Positions 33,881 to 42,136 of a stretch of DNA of 64,000 nucleotides are shown piece after piece. The notes below the pieces were generated by a model. The model saw nothing but the letters and a program-made list of their open reading frames with translations. It was not told where the DNA came from and ran no database searches. The stretch comes from Desulfosporosinus fructosivorans. GTDB taxonomy: Bacteria; Bacillota; Desulfitobacteriia; Desulfitobacteriales; Desulfitobacteriaceae. Positions within the stretch are counted from its first letter, which is position 1. Every line of letters starts with the position of its first letter. The stretch lies in the NCBI RefSeq assembly GCF_004766045.1, contig NZ_SPQQ01000010.1, positions 1 to 64,000 of the forward strand. The letters are read 5' to 3'. The position numbers and the translations under genes were made by a program.

Positions 33881-34592
33881 TACTAAAATACACACTTAAA
33901 CCCTGATATATGGCAATAGCTAGTTTTTCTTGATACTCTGGAGTTGTAAGCAGTTGTTCTTCTTCAAGGTTTGATAGAAATCCTAGTTCGACGGTTACTG
34001 CCGCTTGATGTGCCTTTTTCAAAACGTATATATCCTGATTTCCTTTAGCCACTCTTTTGCCCTGCGTCATACTATTCAACTCCTGCTGAATAGCCTGAGC
34101 CAGCAACTTCCCTTCTGGCGAACCCGAATGATAGAACGTCTGTGCACCCGTCAATTTTGCGTCTGGAAAACTGTTCGCATGAATGCTTAGATATACTTCA
34201 GCTTGGACGTCCATGGCAAGCTGGATGCGTTGCGCCAAATCTTCTCGTTTTCTCTTTAAAAGGCCCTGTGCCGTACCTAAATCGCTGTCATCTTCTCTGA
34301 CCATAACTACTTTAGCCCCACCTTGCTCTACTAGGACTTGCAGTCGTTTGGATACAGCCAAGGTCACCTCTTTCTCTAGTACTTTACTTATGCCCACTGC
34401 ACCTGGATCTACACCCCCGTGACCCGCATCGATAACGACAACTCTATTTCCCAAGGTCCAACTCCATATTTTTTTATCCTGTCCACCAAATCCCCAGCCA
34501 AGGGCTAATGTCATAATAAGCGCAAGAGCGATTCCCAGAACTACCCGTCTACGTCGTTTCATACTTACAACCCAGATTGGTCTCATTTCCAT
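33876..34592 (-). CDS. cwlD: N-acetylmuramoyl-L-alanine amidase CwlD
   Basis: 238 residues: signal anchor near 14-34, then an amidase_3 domain with zinc motifs VVIDAGHGGVDPGAVG, the conserved Glu in VLEKEVTLAVSKRL, LSIHANSFPD, and ELGFLSNLEEEQLL. Size and layout match sporulation amidase CwlD, which makes muramic-delta-lactam in spore cortex. GGAGG lies 3-9 bases before two candidate ATGs (34592, 34586). Last clearly chromosomal gene before mobile DNA starts. Confidence 0.85.
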   Translation of the reverse strand: MEMRPIWVVSMKRRRRVVLGIALALIMTLALGWGFGGQDKKIWSWTLGNRVVVIDAGHGGVDPGAVGISKVLEKEVTLAVSKRLQVLVEQGGAKVVMVREDDSDLGTAQGLLKRKREDLAQRIQLAMDVQAEVYLSIHANSFPDAKLTGAQTFYHSGSPEGKLLAQAIQQELNSMTQGKRVAKGNQDIYVLKKAHQAAVTVELGFLSNLEEEQLLTTPEYQEKLAIAIYQGLSVYFSK

Positions 34593-34791
34593 CAGCCTCC
34601 CCCAGTCTATTCCGTCTTACCTTATGGGGGAGATATTCAAAATATGCATTTAGCTTGTTCATTTCAATTATTGCTTGTCATAACACACAAGCAGCGTATT
34701 TAAAATAACATATTACTCACTTATTACCGTTGAATACTTCTCCGAGTTGCTCGAGATAAATGGGCGTATCCAGCGTTACGCTACAATGCTT

Positions 34792-34830
34792 TTCTAGGTT
34801 CCGATACCATTAAATTATAGGAACCTAGAA
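34792..34830. other. Inverted repeat in the cwlD-prophage gap
   Basis: TTCTAGGTTCC (34792-34802) and GGAACCTAGAA (34820-34830), an 11-bp perfect stem with a 17-base AT-rich loop. No T-run. The remainder of 34593-35010 has no convincing gene. Confidence 0.5.
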
Positions 34831-34909
34831 TCCCAAAGATAATAGATTTCTTCTTCTTGTTCATTACCCTTGTGGAAGAATCATAGCCAGTCCATTACTA
34901 CATGTCACC

Positions 34910-34929
34910 ACCTCCGGGAGGTTTTTGTT
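34910..34929 (+). terminator. Short hairpin with T-run
   Basis: ACCTC-CGG-GAGGT followed by TTTTGTTT. Small stem but good T-tract. Confidence 0.45.
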
Positions 34930-35015
34930 TCCCCACAAAGAAAAGAGCCTAGGCATAACAGTTAAGGTCACTATTACTTCCTATGGGCATATCCTGTAAG
35001 GGAAGGAGTGATAGT

Positions 35016-35171
35016 ATGCTCTACCTCTGCCTGGGTTTATTTTTCATTGGTTTCATTATTCTATTTACGATCGATGATGCATCTGGAAAAGTTTTATTTG
35101 TATTTTCGCTCCCTATAATATTCTATATTTGCTTTATGGCAATAAATCTACTCTTTCGAGTTCTTTTTTGA
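35016..35171 (+). CDS. Small two-helix membrane protein (51 residues)
   Basis: AAGGAG lies 8 bases before the ATG at 35016. Two hydrophobic helices (LYLCLGLFFIGFIILF and VLFVFSLPIIFYICFMAINL) flank a short acidic turn (TIDDASGK). I do not recognise it. With the 30-residue peptide 160 bases downstream it forms a cluster of small membrane proteins at the edge of the mobile region; holin-like or toxin-like roles are possible but unproven. Confidence 0.55.
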   Translation: MLYLCLGLFFIGFIILFTIDDASGKVLFVFSLPIIFYICFMAINLLFRVLF

Positions 35172-35329
35172 TGATTACACTGAGGTTCCTCCTCACCCCC
35201 GCCTTATCTGCCTTATCCCTTACTCCGCATCATGCGATCAATACTCCACGAACATTCAGTGGACATGCTGAATAACATGTATCAGGAATGCACTTATGGT
35301 AATCAAAATTGATTAGGTGGTGAAAATAT

Positions 35330-35422
35330 ATGCTTTTACTAGGTGTAGGGATTTTAGTAGCATTATTAATAATTATTGCTTTGTTGTTACGAATCATCGC
35401 GATAATTACTCCTCCATGCTGA
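35330..35422 (+). CDS. Small hydrophobic peptide (30 residues)
   Basis: Starts MLLLGVGILVALLIIIALLL and ends in RIIAIITPPC: one membrane helix with a single Arg and a terminal Cys. GGTGGTG lies 7 bases upstream of ATG and a good terminator follows. The composition is that of type I toxin peptides or small regulatory membrane peptides. No homologue is recognised; it does not share the leader of the 2.4/43.2-kb peptides. Confidence 0.5.
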   Translation: MLLLGVGILVALLIIIALLLRIIAIITPPC

Positions 35423-35445
35423 GTTAGCTTAAGTCCACCTAAGTT

Positions 35446-35476
35446 GGCCTAGGCATTTATACCTGGGCCTTCTTTT
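35446..35476 (+). terminator. Terminator after the hydrophobic peptide
   Basis: GGCCTAGG-CATTTATA-CCTGGGCC followed by TTCTTTT, with one G-U pair in the stem. Confidence 0.8.
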
Positions 35477-35712
35477 ACATCGGGCGTTAATACCGCGGTT
35501 ACTCAGCATTATATGATTTAAACGAATCAAACTTGTATCCTCGTACTTAATTGGTACAAGTGGAGGTTTAGCTGCTCCTTATTTCTTGCGTTTATTCTTA
35601 GTCATGTTCCCCCTCCTTTGCCCAAACAGAAAATAGCCCCTAGGGGACTCTTCAAAATACAATAGAAAAACATAACTAATGCCTCGAAAAAACTTACGAA
35701 GGAGGAGGTGAA

Positions 35713-35872
35713 CGTCATTGCCGGCACACCTTCGCAACACTGATGGATAATGCAGGAGCAAATAAAGTGAGCATTAAACACATTATGGGACACGCGAGTA
35801 CTGATATTACCGACAAAGGTGTATACCTATAAGGATATTGAGGAACTTAAAAAGGCAATTGATCTGATCTAA
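35713..35872 (+). pseudogene. C-terminal remnant of a tyrosine integrase, frameshifted
   Basis: The frame from CGT 35713 reads RHCRHTFATLMDNAGANK then VSIKHIMGHASTDITDK, the catalytic Arg/His box of phage or transposon integrases. At GACAAAGGTG one extra base shifts the frame; the remainder continues as VYTYKDIEELKKAIDLI. In intact relatives the two join as TDKVYTYKD. The catalytic Tyr would be that of VYTYKD. The N-terminal ~85% is missing. It marks an old integration event at the mobile region's left edge. Confidence 0.8.
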
Positions 35873-35941
35873 ATTTTTTTGTGTATTATATGTATATTAC
35901 CCATCGAAATTCATAGATTCTCACAGGGGCTTAATAACACG

Positions 35942-35979
35942 AAAACCCCCGAACCACAATGGTTTGGGGGTTTTGCATT
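35942..35979 (+). terminator. Strong terminator after the integrase remnant
   Basis: AAAACCCCCGAACCA pairs with TGGTTTGGGGGTTTT (15 bp, one G-U), then GCATTTT. No gene is seen from here to 36091. Confidence 0.8.
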
Positions 35980-36091
35980 TTCACAACAATTAACGTTTGG
36001 AGAATTGAAAACCCGCGCAGATTAGGGATCTTCGACTCATTTGTGTCCTGCCAGTGTCTTATATATAGCACCTAATGAGTTCCTAGGCATG

Positions 36092-36391
36092 TTATGCTTT
36101 AAAACATATCTCTCTAAGTAAAGCAACCCCATCAATAAATCCTTTCCTATATACATCGCGGAGTGAGGCGTTTTCGTCAATTGTGGACAATTCTTCATAC
36201 TGCATAAAAAGATTCTGCTCCGAACCTAATTTATCCCTTATGATCTTACTCAAGGAAATTAACTTTTCTTCCATCTTAGATTCCCTCGCTCCTTGGTGTG
36301 GAGTATTAAGGACTCTTTCTTCTATTAAGTAGTTCTCTATGATCTTATCGAGTAAACCATTGGAGTGAATCTGTTTTTCCTTAGCCTCCAT
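36092..36391 (-). CDS. Small helical protein under an SOS-type box
   Basis: 99 residues from ATG 36391 (AGGAG 9 bases upstream). Mostly helical and acidic, ending with SLRDVYRKGFIDGVALLREI, a layout reminiscent of DUF6809-type phage proteins, though I am not confident. A LexA box lies about 70 bases upstream (36459-36470), so it is probably induced by DNA damage. It sits beside XRE repressors of the mobile element. Confidence 0.55.
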   Translation of the reverse strand: MEAKEKQIHSNGLLDKIIENYLIEERVLNTPHQGARESKMEEKLISLSKIIRDKLGSEQNLFMQYEELSTIDENASLRDVYRKGFIDGVALLREICFKA

Positions 36392-36458
36392 TTTATCCAT
36401 CTCCTACTTTTTTCGACTTACCTTCTGCTAAATAAGGAACGTTTATTCCCTATTATTA

Positions 36459-36470
36459 GAACACATGTTC
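36459..36470. promoter_or_regulatory. LexA (SOS) box
   Basis: GAACACATGTTC fits the Gram-positive consensus GAAC-N4-GTTC exactly. Located upstream of the gene at 36092-36391. Confidence 0.75.
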
Positions 36471-36506
36471 TGTGTTTATTCAAGGGGTAATCTATCGTAA
36501 TGTATT

Positions 36507-36719
36507 TCAATATTTTTCTCTCAAAAGTACTTCAAGTTCTACATCTAGGCATTCTGCAATCCTCGCCAATGTTTTGATCCGAGGTCGCTCTCTCCCCTCC
36601 TCAATAGCTGCAAGATATCCCTTGCTCATTCCGATCGTTTTTGCTAATTCAGCCTGGGTTAACTTCTTTGATCTACGATAGCGTGTGATATTCCTGCCTA
36701 TCTCCCTGTTGTCATTCAC
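36507..36719 (-). CDS. XRE-family repressor
   Basis: 70 residues, a single helix-turn-helix domain: TRYRRSKKLTQAELAKTIGM then SKGYLAAIEEGRERPRIKTL. This is the Cro/CI-type DNA-binding fold. It is divergent from another XRE gene, with CGACA/TGTCG operator repeats in between, the layout of a lysogeny-type switch. No cleavage or dimerisation domain is present. Confidence 0.85.
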   Translation of the reverse strand: MNDNREIGRNITRYRRSKKLTQAELAKTIGMSKGYLAAIEEGRERPRIKTLARIAECLDVELEVLLREKY

Positions 36720-36806
36720 TTATGTCTAGGCTCCTTAAGTATATATCTTTTCGTTAGTCGAAATAGTTTGCTTTAAGGGGACAAAAGTACATATCTCGCG
36801 CTATTC

Positions 36807-36836
36807 TACGACAGTATACGACAATTAAGTGTCGAA
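36807..36836. promoter_or_regulatory. Operator cluster between divergent XRE genes
   Basis: TACGACA occurs at 36807-36813 and 36817-36823, and its complement-type TGTCGAA at 36830-36836. CGACA-ATTAAG-TGTCG forms a dyad. Likely binding sites for one of the flanking XRE proteins. Confidence 0.6.
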
Positions 36837-36911
36837 TGGTATATATCAACGCATATATTGTCTGCAGTCAAAGGGAATGGGTTCATCGCCCGAGAAATAC
36901 TTCCCTCGGTG

Positions 36912-37121
36912 ATGGGATTGATAAATCAGTTACGAAAAGAAATGTTACTTAAGCGTATTACTCAGCAGGAGTTATCTAAACGCACTGGTATTCCTCAATC
37001 AGATATAAGTAAGATAGTCAATGACGAAAAGGAAATTTGGCTTCTTACGGCATTCAAAATAGCTGACGCCGTAGGGTGTACAGTCGATCATCTTTGGGGG
37101 TACAAGTATCGAAAAAGGTAA
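36912..37121 (+). CDS. XRE-family regulator
   Basis: 69 residues from ATG 36912 (upstream readings from TTG 36858 have no RBS). HTH: RITQQELSKRTGIPQSDISK followed by VDHLWGYKYRKR. First gene of the plus-strand cassette; probably the Cro-like partner of the divergent repressor. Start uncertain, as no good ribosome binding site is visible. Confidence 0.75.
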   Translation: MGLINQLRKEMLLKRITQQELSKRTGIPQSDISKIVNDEKEIWLLTAFKIADAVGCTVDHLWGYKYRKR

Positions 37122-37140
37122 GCAGGAATCTGCTAAGGTA

Positions 37141-37371
37141 ATGTGGAATAATCTTCCTGTGGTGATGAATATGAATAGAGTTCGAAAAGTAAGGCTACAA
37201 AAAGGTCTTACCCAACATGATCTTGCTGAACTCGCAGGGGTTCAGCAAAAGGAAATTAGTTTAATAGAAAATGATTTAAAACCAGATTTTACCCTTAAAG
37301 TCGCAAAACGTATTGCTAATGCCCTTGGAGAAACAGTCGACTATTTATGGCCCGATAAATGGCCCGATTAA
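37141..37371 (+). CDS. XRE-family regulator, second copy
   Basis: 76 residues. HTH: VRLQKGLTQHDLAELAGVQQ then KEISLIENDLKPDF; ends VDYLWPDKWPD, like the preceding gene's VDHLWGY, so the two are paralogues. Follows its neighbour by 20 bases. A start at 37165 or 37171 is also possible. A short GGCCC/GGGCT hairpin with T7 ends the unit at 37387. Confidence 0.75.
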   Translation: MWNNLPVVMNMNRVRKVRLQKGLTQHDLAELAGVQQKEISLIENDLKPDFTLKVAKRIANALGETVDYLWPDKWPD

Positions 37372-37387
37372 GGAGGGCTATTTTTTT
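37358..37387 (+). terminator. Weak terminator after XRE pair
   Basis: GGCCC-GATTAAGGA-GGGCT followed by ATTTTTTT. Short stem, good T-run. Confidence 0.45.
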
Positions 37388-37495
37388 ACGATAAATTATT
37401 GGCGTACATGCATATTATGGGTATACGCCAATATAAATACAACAGGTAATTTGTGACACACGCGAAACACACTCGAAGCATAGGAGGTACACAAA

Positions 37496-37738
37496 ATGGC
37501 CGACATATTAATTCTTAGGGCAAGGCTCCGCAAGCGAGACAAGGACATCCAGCAGGCTGTTAAGCGCCTAAACCTAGAGGAAGGAGAAATGGCAGATATG
37601 CTCCGGGACGGATTCCGAATGAAACTAACTGAGATCGGAGCGATGCGACCACCAGCTCCTCCCATTACTCCAGATGACGCAAGACTCGTGGCCAGGGAGC
37701 TAATGAACAATCTCAAAGCTGAAAGGAGCGGATCATAG
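37496..37738 (+). CDS. Small hypothetical protein, possible RHH/plasmid-control type
   Basis: 80 residues with an excellent AGGAGGT 7 bases before ATG. Basic N-terminal half (LRARLRKRDKDIQQAVKRLN) then a helix EEGEMADMLRDGFRMKL, then a Pro-rich linker. It could be a small DNA-binding protein of the cassette, but no family is recognised. Its stop codon overlaps the next start. Confidence 0.6.
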   Translation: MADILILRARLRKRDKDIQQAVKRLNLEEGEMADMLRDGFRMKLTEIGAMRPPAPPITPDDARLVARELMNNLKAERSGS

Positions 37739-37962
37739 TGGCAAACGTACTCGACATCCTCAAGATCCAGAAAACCATCCGTAAGTCCATTAAGGACCAT
37801 GTCATTGAATCCAAGCACGAGGAAGAAGTTTTGGTTATTCTGCTTTCGGCGGATCTCTATCTCGCTTTGGAGGAAAAGGATACCCCTCCCCCATCGAAGC
37901 CAAGGAGAAATGCTTCAGCGGTTACCCTCACGACCGTTCCCTCCGCTAACGAATCACAATAA
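37738..37962 (+). CDS. Small hypothetical protein
   Basis: 74 residues, GTG start overlapping the upstream stop by one base, with AAAGGAG 9 bases upstream. Helical, amphipathic N-terminal half and a Pro/Ser tail. Coupled to its neighbour. The stop codon lies inside a strong terminator stem. Unknown function. Confidence 0.55.
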   Translation: MANVLDILKIQKTIRKSIKDHVIESKHEEEVLVILLSADLYLALEEKDTPPPSKPRRNASAVTLTTVPSANESQ

Positions 37963-37998
37963 TTCTTATCATCATTATTGTGATTCGTTTCTCTTTTT
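37950..37998 (+). terminator. Strong terminator
   Basis: CGAATCACAATAAT (37950-37963) and its exact complement (37974-37987), then TTTCTCTTTTTT. Confidence 0.88.
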
Positions 37999-38123
37999 TG
38001 CTTTGGCTGTTTCGTTCATATTCGTGGATGAAACCATTTAGATAGTAATGTGGCTTAAACTGGTGGACACCGTGACTGATAAACCATCTACGCATGGTTT
38101 CCACTAAACCAAGAAGGTGAAAC

Positions 38124-39431
38124 ATGGACAAATATGGTATGATCGGCGAACTTCAAAACGTTACTGAAGGATTAGGTCAGAAATATCGAAACTGGTTATT
38201 AAAAAAAGCCATGGGTGATGTTCCGGTTAGTGTTCGTGAAGTTCTTAATTCAGTTTATCCTGAGTATATAGGCAAGCAAAAGAAACTAGTCCCAATAATC
38301 TTAGTGGAGAAACGTGAAAAAGAGCATGAATGGTTTTATGTACTGTCTCTTCCTCCGGATCTACTGTTTGAGAAATTTCAAAGAGACTGTGAAGAATTAT
38401 TTGCTCAAAGAATAGGGGGTCAGTGTAGAATCTCCAAGGAAGGTCGATCCGTAAAGATGTATCTATCAGACATGGAGCTTAATAATCTCTATCCATTTAA
38501 GTTTGACCCTAAGAAGCACACTGATAAATATTTACCTATTCCTTATGGCTACTCTACCACTGGTGAAGTTGTGGGCGATCTCAGCCACTACCCTTACCTG
38601 TTCATTGCCGGCAACCCCAGGGATGGAAAAACTAATCAGATTCTAAACATTATTGCCAGCTTACTCATAGCTAGTAAACACACCCCCAAGAGCCACTGTA
38701 TGATTTTTGTGATCGATTATAAGCGAGTTGATTTTCAAGACTTCAAAGATTACATCTATTTATTCCAGGATCCTAACCATAAATCCCAAAGGGCATTACT
38801 TAAATTTATCTGTCTTGTAATAGAGGGTAGGGCAAAAATACTTAATGATCTGAAGTGTAAGGATTGGCACAGGGTTATCGACAAGGGCTACGACATCCCC
38901 TGGATCGTGATTATAGCTGACGAACTAACCATGATGCAGGATAAAGAATGCCAGCAATACTTCAACCAAATAGCAAGGGTCAGTGCAGCTGCCGGCGTAA
39001 CTATCATAGGCGCTACTCAGCGCCCAAGTGCAGATATGTGGCAGTACGAGAAATTTAGCAATACCAGACAACTCTTTGATGCTAGACTGGCCCTACCCTT
39101 ACCGGATATTGCGAGTAGCCATATCGCATTAGGTGATGGATACAAGCAAGCAGCATTTTTGCCAAAAATAAAGGGCCGAGCAATCTATAAATTCGGTGAA
39201 ATACAAGAAGTTCAAACGATGAAGTTTCCAGAGGAGGAGAATGAAATTGCCAAAATACTTAATCGAATCAAAGGCTCCCCCGCCATTAACCCTAACATCT
39301 ACAACGCAATGCAAATTGACGAATCATCAAATCTGCTCTTACCGAGACAGTCGAGTTATCGCGAGCCTAGAACACTACGGATTGCTGAATACGAACCAGA
39401 TATATTCACTTCATTTTTCTTCCGTAAGTAA
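38124..39431 (+). CDS. FtsK/HerA-like DNA-translocating ATPase
   Basis: 435 residues. Walker A in GNPRDGKTNQ (163-172), Walker B in IVIIADE (261-267) and the FtsK motif ATQRPSAD (297-304) identify the translocase fold. The N-terminal 150 residues have no membrane helices, unlike SpoIIIE/FtsK, and there is no gamma domain. Similar short FtsK-like ATPases drive DNA transfer in ICEs, conjugative plasmids and some phages. AGAAGGTG lies upstream of ATG. The last ~64 codons overlap the next gene in another frame. Confidence 0.85.
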   Translation: MDKYGMIGELQNVTEGLGQKYRNWLLKKAMGDVPVSVREVLNSVYPEYIGKQKKLVPIILVEKREKEHEWFYVLSLPPDLLFEKFQRDCEELFAQRIGGQCRISKEGRSVKMYLSDMELNNLYPFKFDPKKHTDKYLPIPYGYSTTGEVVGDLSHYPYLFIAGNPRDGKTNQILNIIASLLIASKHTPKSHCMIFVIDYKRVDFQDFKDYIYLFQDPNHKSQRALLKFICLVIEGRAKILNDLKCKDWHRVIDKGYDIPWIVIIADELTMMQDKECQQYFNQIARVSAAAGVTIIGATQRPSADMWQYEKFSNTRQLFDARLALPLPDIASSHIALGDGYKQAAFLPKIKGRAIYKFGEIQEVQTMKFPEEENEIAKILNRIKGSPAINPNIYNAMQIDESSNLLLPRQSSYREPRTLRIAEYEPDIFTSFFFRK

Positions 39432-39978
39432 GCAGATGTGCAATAGGAGATTAAGGATGCTAGTGAAGCGCAAGGCCATTAAGCCACCTGGACGATATTC
39501 TATAAGTGAACCTAATTTCTACTTCTTAGACAAAAGGCCACAATCTCACATCGAGCATCGTTTAGGTGTTAACTGGATCGTCATATGGTTCGAGAAGTAC
39601 GGCAAGAGGATTAAAGGTGATGTTATTTATCAAGTTGACTTCGAAGTTGATTATAAAATTATAAAACCAGATGCGTTTTTGGTCGTGCAAGCTAGGGACA
39701 AATCACTATGGTTCTTCTTCCTGGAATTCGATCGCGCTGAAAGTGGAAATGATTTCGGTAAGAAAGTAAAGAAGTACAACGATCTCTTTGAAACTGGAAT
39801 GAAATCTGCATGGTGGCGCCAACACACGGACGGATTCCCTAGTATCTACGTGGTGACTACCGGATCTAAAGAGAAGATCAAGAAAAAGATCAGCGAGAAC
39901 AATCGACATGGATTAGATTTTCAGATATTTAGTCTAGAGTGGATCATTACCCAGTGCTCGAAGAAGCAAGGAGGCTAG
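39241..39978 (+). CDS. Replication-relaxation (Replic_Relax) family protein
   Basis: 245 residues from ATG 39241, which has AGAGGAGGAG directly upstream. After a poorly conserved ~35 residues comes a winged-helix part (RVIASLEHYGLLNTNQIYSL) and then a nuclease-like region (VDYKIIKPDAFLVVQ and WFFFLEFDRAESG), typical of this family of plasmid/ICE replication-linked proteins. It overlaps the FtsK-like gene by 191 bases in a different frame. The two are often neighbours in Gram-positive mobile elements. Confidence 0.75.
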   Translation: MKLPKYLIESKAPPPLTLTSTTQCKLTNHQICSYRDSRVIASLEHYGLLNTNQIYSLHFSSVSKQMCNRRLRMLVKRKAIKPPGRYSISEPNFYFLDKRPQSHIEHRLGVNWIVIWFEKYGKRIKGDVIYQVDFEVDYKIIKPDAFLVVQARDKSLWFFFLEFDRAESGNDFGKKVKKYNDLFETGMKSAWWRQHTDGFPSIYVVTTGSKEKIKKKISENNRHGLDFQIFSLEWIITQCSKKQGG

Positions 39979-39982
39979 TAAC

Positions 39983-40228
39983 ATGGGCCTAAAGGGAGGA
40001 TTCGATTGGGTATACTCTCAGGGCTATGGGCAGGTCATTATGGGGATTGCAGTAATAACAATTCTTGGTATGGCTGCTGAAACTGTTGTCGTGCTCTCTG
40101 GGTATCCTGATGCGATCAATACGGTTAAGAGAGCAGTAAAAAGCATCCAACTCCTAGCTTCAATCGGTTTACTCATTAAAGTGCTAATCGCCTTAAATGA
40201 TCTAGCAAAAGGAAATTATCTAAACTAG
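39983..40228 (+). CDS. Small two-helix membrane protein
   Basis: 81 residues; AAGGAGG precedes the ATG. Helix 1 (VIMGIAVITILGMAAETVVV) and helix 2 (SIQLLASIGLLIKVLIAL) flank a short polar loop with basic residues. Topology resembles small T4SS pilin/VirB2-type subunits or holins, but there is no sequence match I can claim. It sits between the replication-relaxation gene and the peptidoglycan peptidase. Confidence 0.65.
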   Translation: MGLKGGFDWVYSQGYGQVIMGIAVITILGMAAETVVVLSGYPDAINTVKRAVKSIQLLASIGLLIKVLIALNDLAKGNYLN

Positions 40229-40240
40229 GAGGGGGGTAGC

Positions 40241-40957
40241 ATGGATTGGTTCGTAAAGGTGGTCTCCATAGTTATCTTTTGGTTCCTACTTTCCGCGCTA
40301 ATGACAATGTTTCAGGGTAGGCGTTCCGCCAGGGTAATTAACCTACCAATAGCCTTGTTGATTATCGTTATTACCTTTGAGCACGCTGGACCAGCCCTAG
40401 CCAGGGTAAACGGTCACTACGAGGAAGTCCAGCAAGACGTCAGAGGGCTGACTGACGCACTCAACGTGGTCGGCAACACGCGAAATAAAGTTAACGACTC
40501 CATAGAGAACGTTGAAAACTCCCCAATCATAAATTTCGGATCCAAAGCAAAGCTACCCGGTCGCACGTTCTCTGAAATATTTAGTGGTGGTCACCTAGAA
40601 TGGCCCCTGAAGTCAAAAGAGATTACGCAGAAATTCTCTCCGCCCGATCATCACGGCATAGACTTCGCTGTCGAAGCTGGAACACCCATCTTAGCTGCCA
40701 GAGAAGGACGGATCCGCGAAGCTGGCGTGGACTCGTCAGGTATTTATGGAAACTATATATTAATCGATCACGGCGGAGGATTCCAAACCTTGTATGCTCA
40801 TTGCTCAGAACTTAAGACACAGCGTGGTAAGAATGTTTTTGATAAGGATGTTATTGCATTATCAGGAAACACGGGTAATTCAACTGGGCCACATCTGCAT
40901 TTTGAAGTGCGGTACTCGGGTAAGGCTGTTGATCCGATGCAGTATCTAAGAAAGTGA
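40241..40957 (+). CDS. Membrane-anchored M23 (LytM) peptidase
   Basis: 238 residues. N-terminal helices near 5-22 and 32-48 anchor it; a helical linker follows; then a LytM domain with HHGIDFAVEAGTPI (zinc His, Asp), YGNYILIDHGGG and GPHLHFEVRYSG (HxH), all key residues present. AGGAGGGGGG precedes the ATG. Such hydrolases open peptidoglycan for secretion machines, which fits an export or transfer role for this cassette. Confidence 0.88.
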   Translation: MDWFVKVVSIVIFWFLLSALMTMFQGRRSARVINLPIALLIIVITFEHAGPALARVNGHYEEVQQDVRGLTDALNVVGNTRNKVNDSIENVENSPIINFGSKAKLPGRTFSEIFSGGHLEWPLKSKEITQKFSPPDHHGIDFAVEAGTPILAAREGRIREAGVDSSGIYGNYILIDHGGGFQTLYAHCSELKTQRGKNVFDKDVIALSGNTGNSTGPHLHFEVRYSGKAVDPMQYLRK

Positions 40958-40972
40958 AGGAGCGTGAATACT

Positions 40973-41695
40973 ATGTTCATTGTATTGCGTAAGCAGTCCA
41001 TCAAGCGCACCCTAGCCCTCTCCATCCTGCTCATCATCTCCGGCTACACCATCGCTAACCCCATCTCCGCTAGCGCATCCAATAAACCTCTAACGTATCT
41101 ATACCCATATGCAAACAATAACCCCGTGGAAGTCACAGGATTGTTCTGGCTAGAGTCAACCCCAGAGATGGGCGCTTACCCCTTGGCAGCATGGACCACG
41201 ATCTTAAGTAACAAAATGGTAGTCGTAGGCATACCCGAAAACCAAGGGTACATGATGGGATCTAGCATGATAGGTGATAAGTTAGGAAAGTACATCGTTT
41301 ACCGGATAAAGAATAAACTGACAGCTACTCCCCCCAAAGAACTCGCGCCACAAAAGGCAACTTCCCCGCCTAAGGATAGTTTCGTTTACAAGCGCACAGT
41401 GGGCGATGTGACAGAGGAGATCAAAGTAGACGTGGGAGAACATTTTAAAGACAATGACTCGTTCAGGAAGTTCATGGACACCGTTAAGAAAAACCTTACT
41501 AGCGGTGATCTCATCAAGGAAACTAACAAGAACTCCAAGGTACCTGCTCCATCAGATAAAAAACTAACGTTACTCCCTGATGAAGCGCCTGCACCTGAGG
41601 CTACCCCCGAAGCAGCTAAGGCAGTTGGAAATACGCTTATGCTCGGTGGGGCGGCCCTGATGCTACTGAAACTGTTACCTCTTTTAGCATTATAA
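40973..41695 (+). CDS. Secreted protein with signal peptide and C-terminal membrane anchor
   Basis: 240 residues from ATG 40973 (AAGGAG at 10 bases). Signal peptide near 5-30 (TLALSILLIISGYTIANPIS), an extracellular part with YLYPYANNNPVEVTGLFWLE, Pro-rich spacers, and a C-terminal helix (TLMLGGAALMLLKLLPLLAL). Likely a surface component of the same machine as the M23 peptidase. Family unknown. Confidence 0.65.
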   Translation: MFIVLRKQSIKRTLALSILLIISGYTIANPISASASNKPLTYLYPYANNNPVEVTGLFWLESTPEMGAYPLAAWTTILSNKMVVVGIPENQGYMMGSSMIGDKLGKYIVYRIKNKLTATPPKELAPQKATSPPKDSFVYKRTVGDVTEEIKVDVGEHFKDNDSFRKFMDTVKKNLTSGDLIKETNKNSKVPAPSDKKLTLLPDEAPAPEATPEAAKAVGNTLMLGGAALMLLKLLPLLAL

Positions 41696-41754
41696 GTCAT
41701 ATTACGACATTTAAATGACGGAACAATATGGTAAACTAACCGAGAGGTGATGAC

Positions 41755-41985
41755 GTGTCGATGGACGAAAACGACAACCTAGAATTACTATCTATTAAAT
41801 GCCCACACTGCTCTGAAGTCACACGAGTTGACCAGTGGGTAACGATGGCCGTAAAAACTACATCCTGCTCAGCGAGCTTTAGCTTCATGGGTAAACCTAA
41901 GGATTCTAACAGTTTAATATGTCCGAAATGTAAGTCAGAAAGTAATTATCTAGAGATACTCGATGCGATGGCGAGAGAACAGTAG
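41755..41985 (+). CDS. Zinc-ribbon protein
   Basis: 76 residues, GTG start. CPHC (near 20) and CPKC (near 60) form a probable zinc site with a ~36-residue insert. A strong terminator follows. Function unknown; similar small zinc-ribbon proteins are common in phages and ICEs. Confidence 0.65.
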   Translation: MSMDENDNLELLSIKCPHCSEVTRVDQWVTMAVKTTSCSASFSFMGKPKDSNSLICPKCKSESNYLEILDAMAREQ

Positions 41986-42000
41986 CATACAACGCCGCCG

Positions 42001-42040
42001 ATAAGACTCCCGGCATTACGCCAAGGGGTCTTATTTTTTA
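42001..42040 (+). terminator. Strong terminator
   Basis: ATAAGAC-T-CCC ... GGG-GTCTTAT with a nested GGC/GCC loop, followed by TTTTTT. Confidence 0.85.
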
Positions 42041-42136
42041 TGTTTAAAGGTCGCAAAACCATTAATCCTGTCACATGGAAGGGATTTGATTTACAATATT
42101 GAATTTATAAGAAAATTAAGAAAAGGGGTGAATCAT

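Noticed and set aside
34780..34863. 27-residue minus-strand peptide starting MNKKKKSIIFGILG
   Set aside because: The RBS is weak and it covers the inverted repeat; coding is not supported.
35579..35605. Eight-codon minus-strand ORF MTKNKRKK with GGAGGGGG upstream
   Set aside because: Good RBS, but too short to support; upstream extension has no family signal. Could be a leader peptide.
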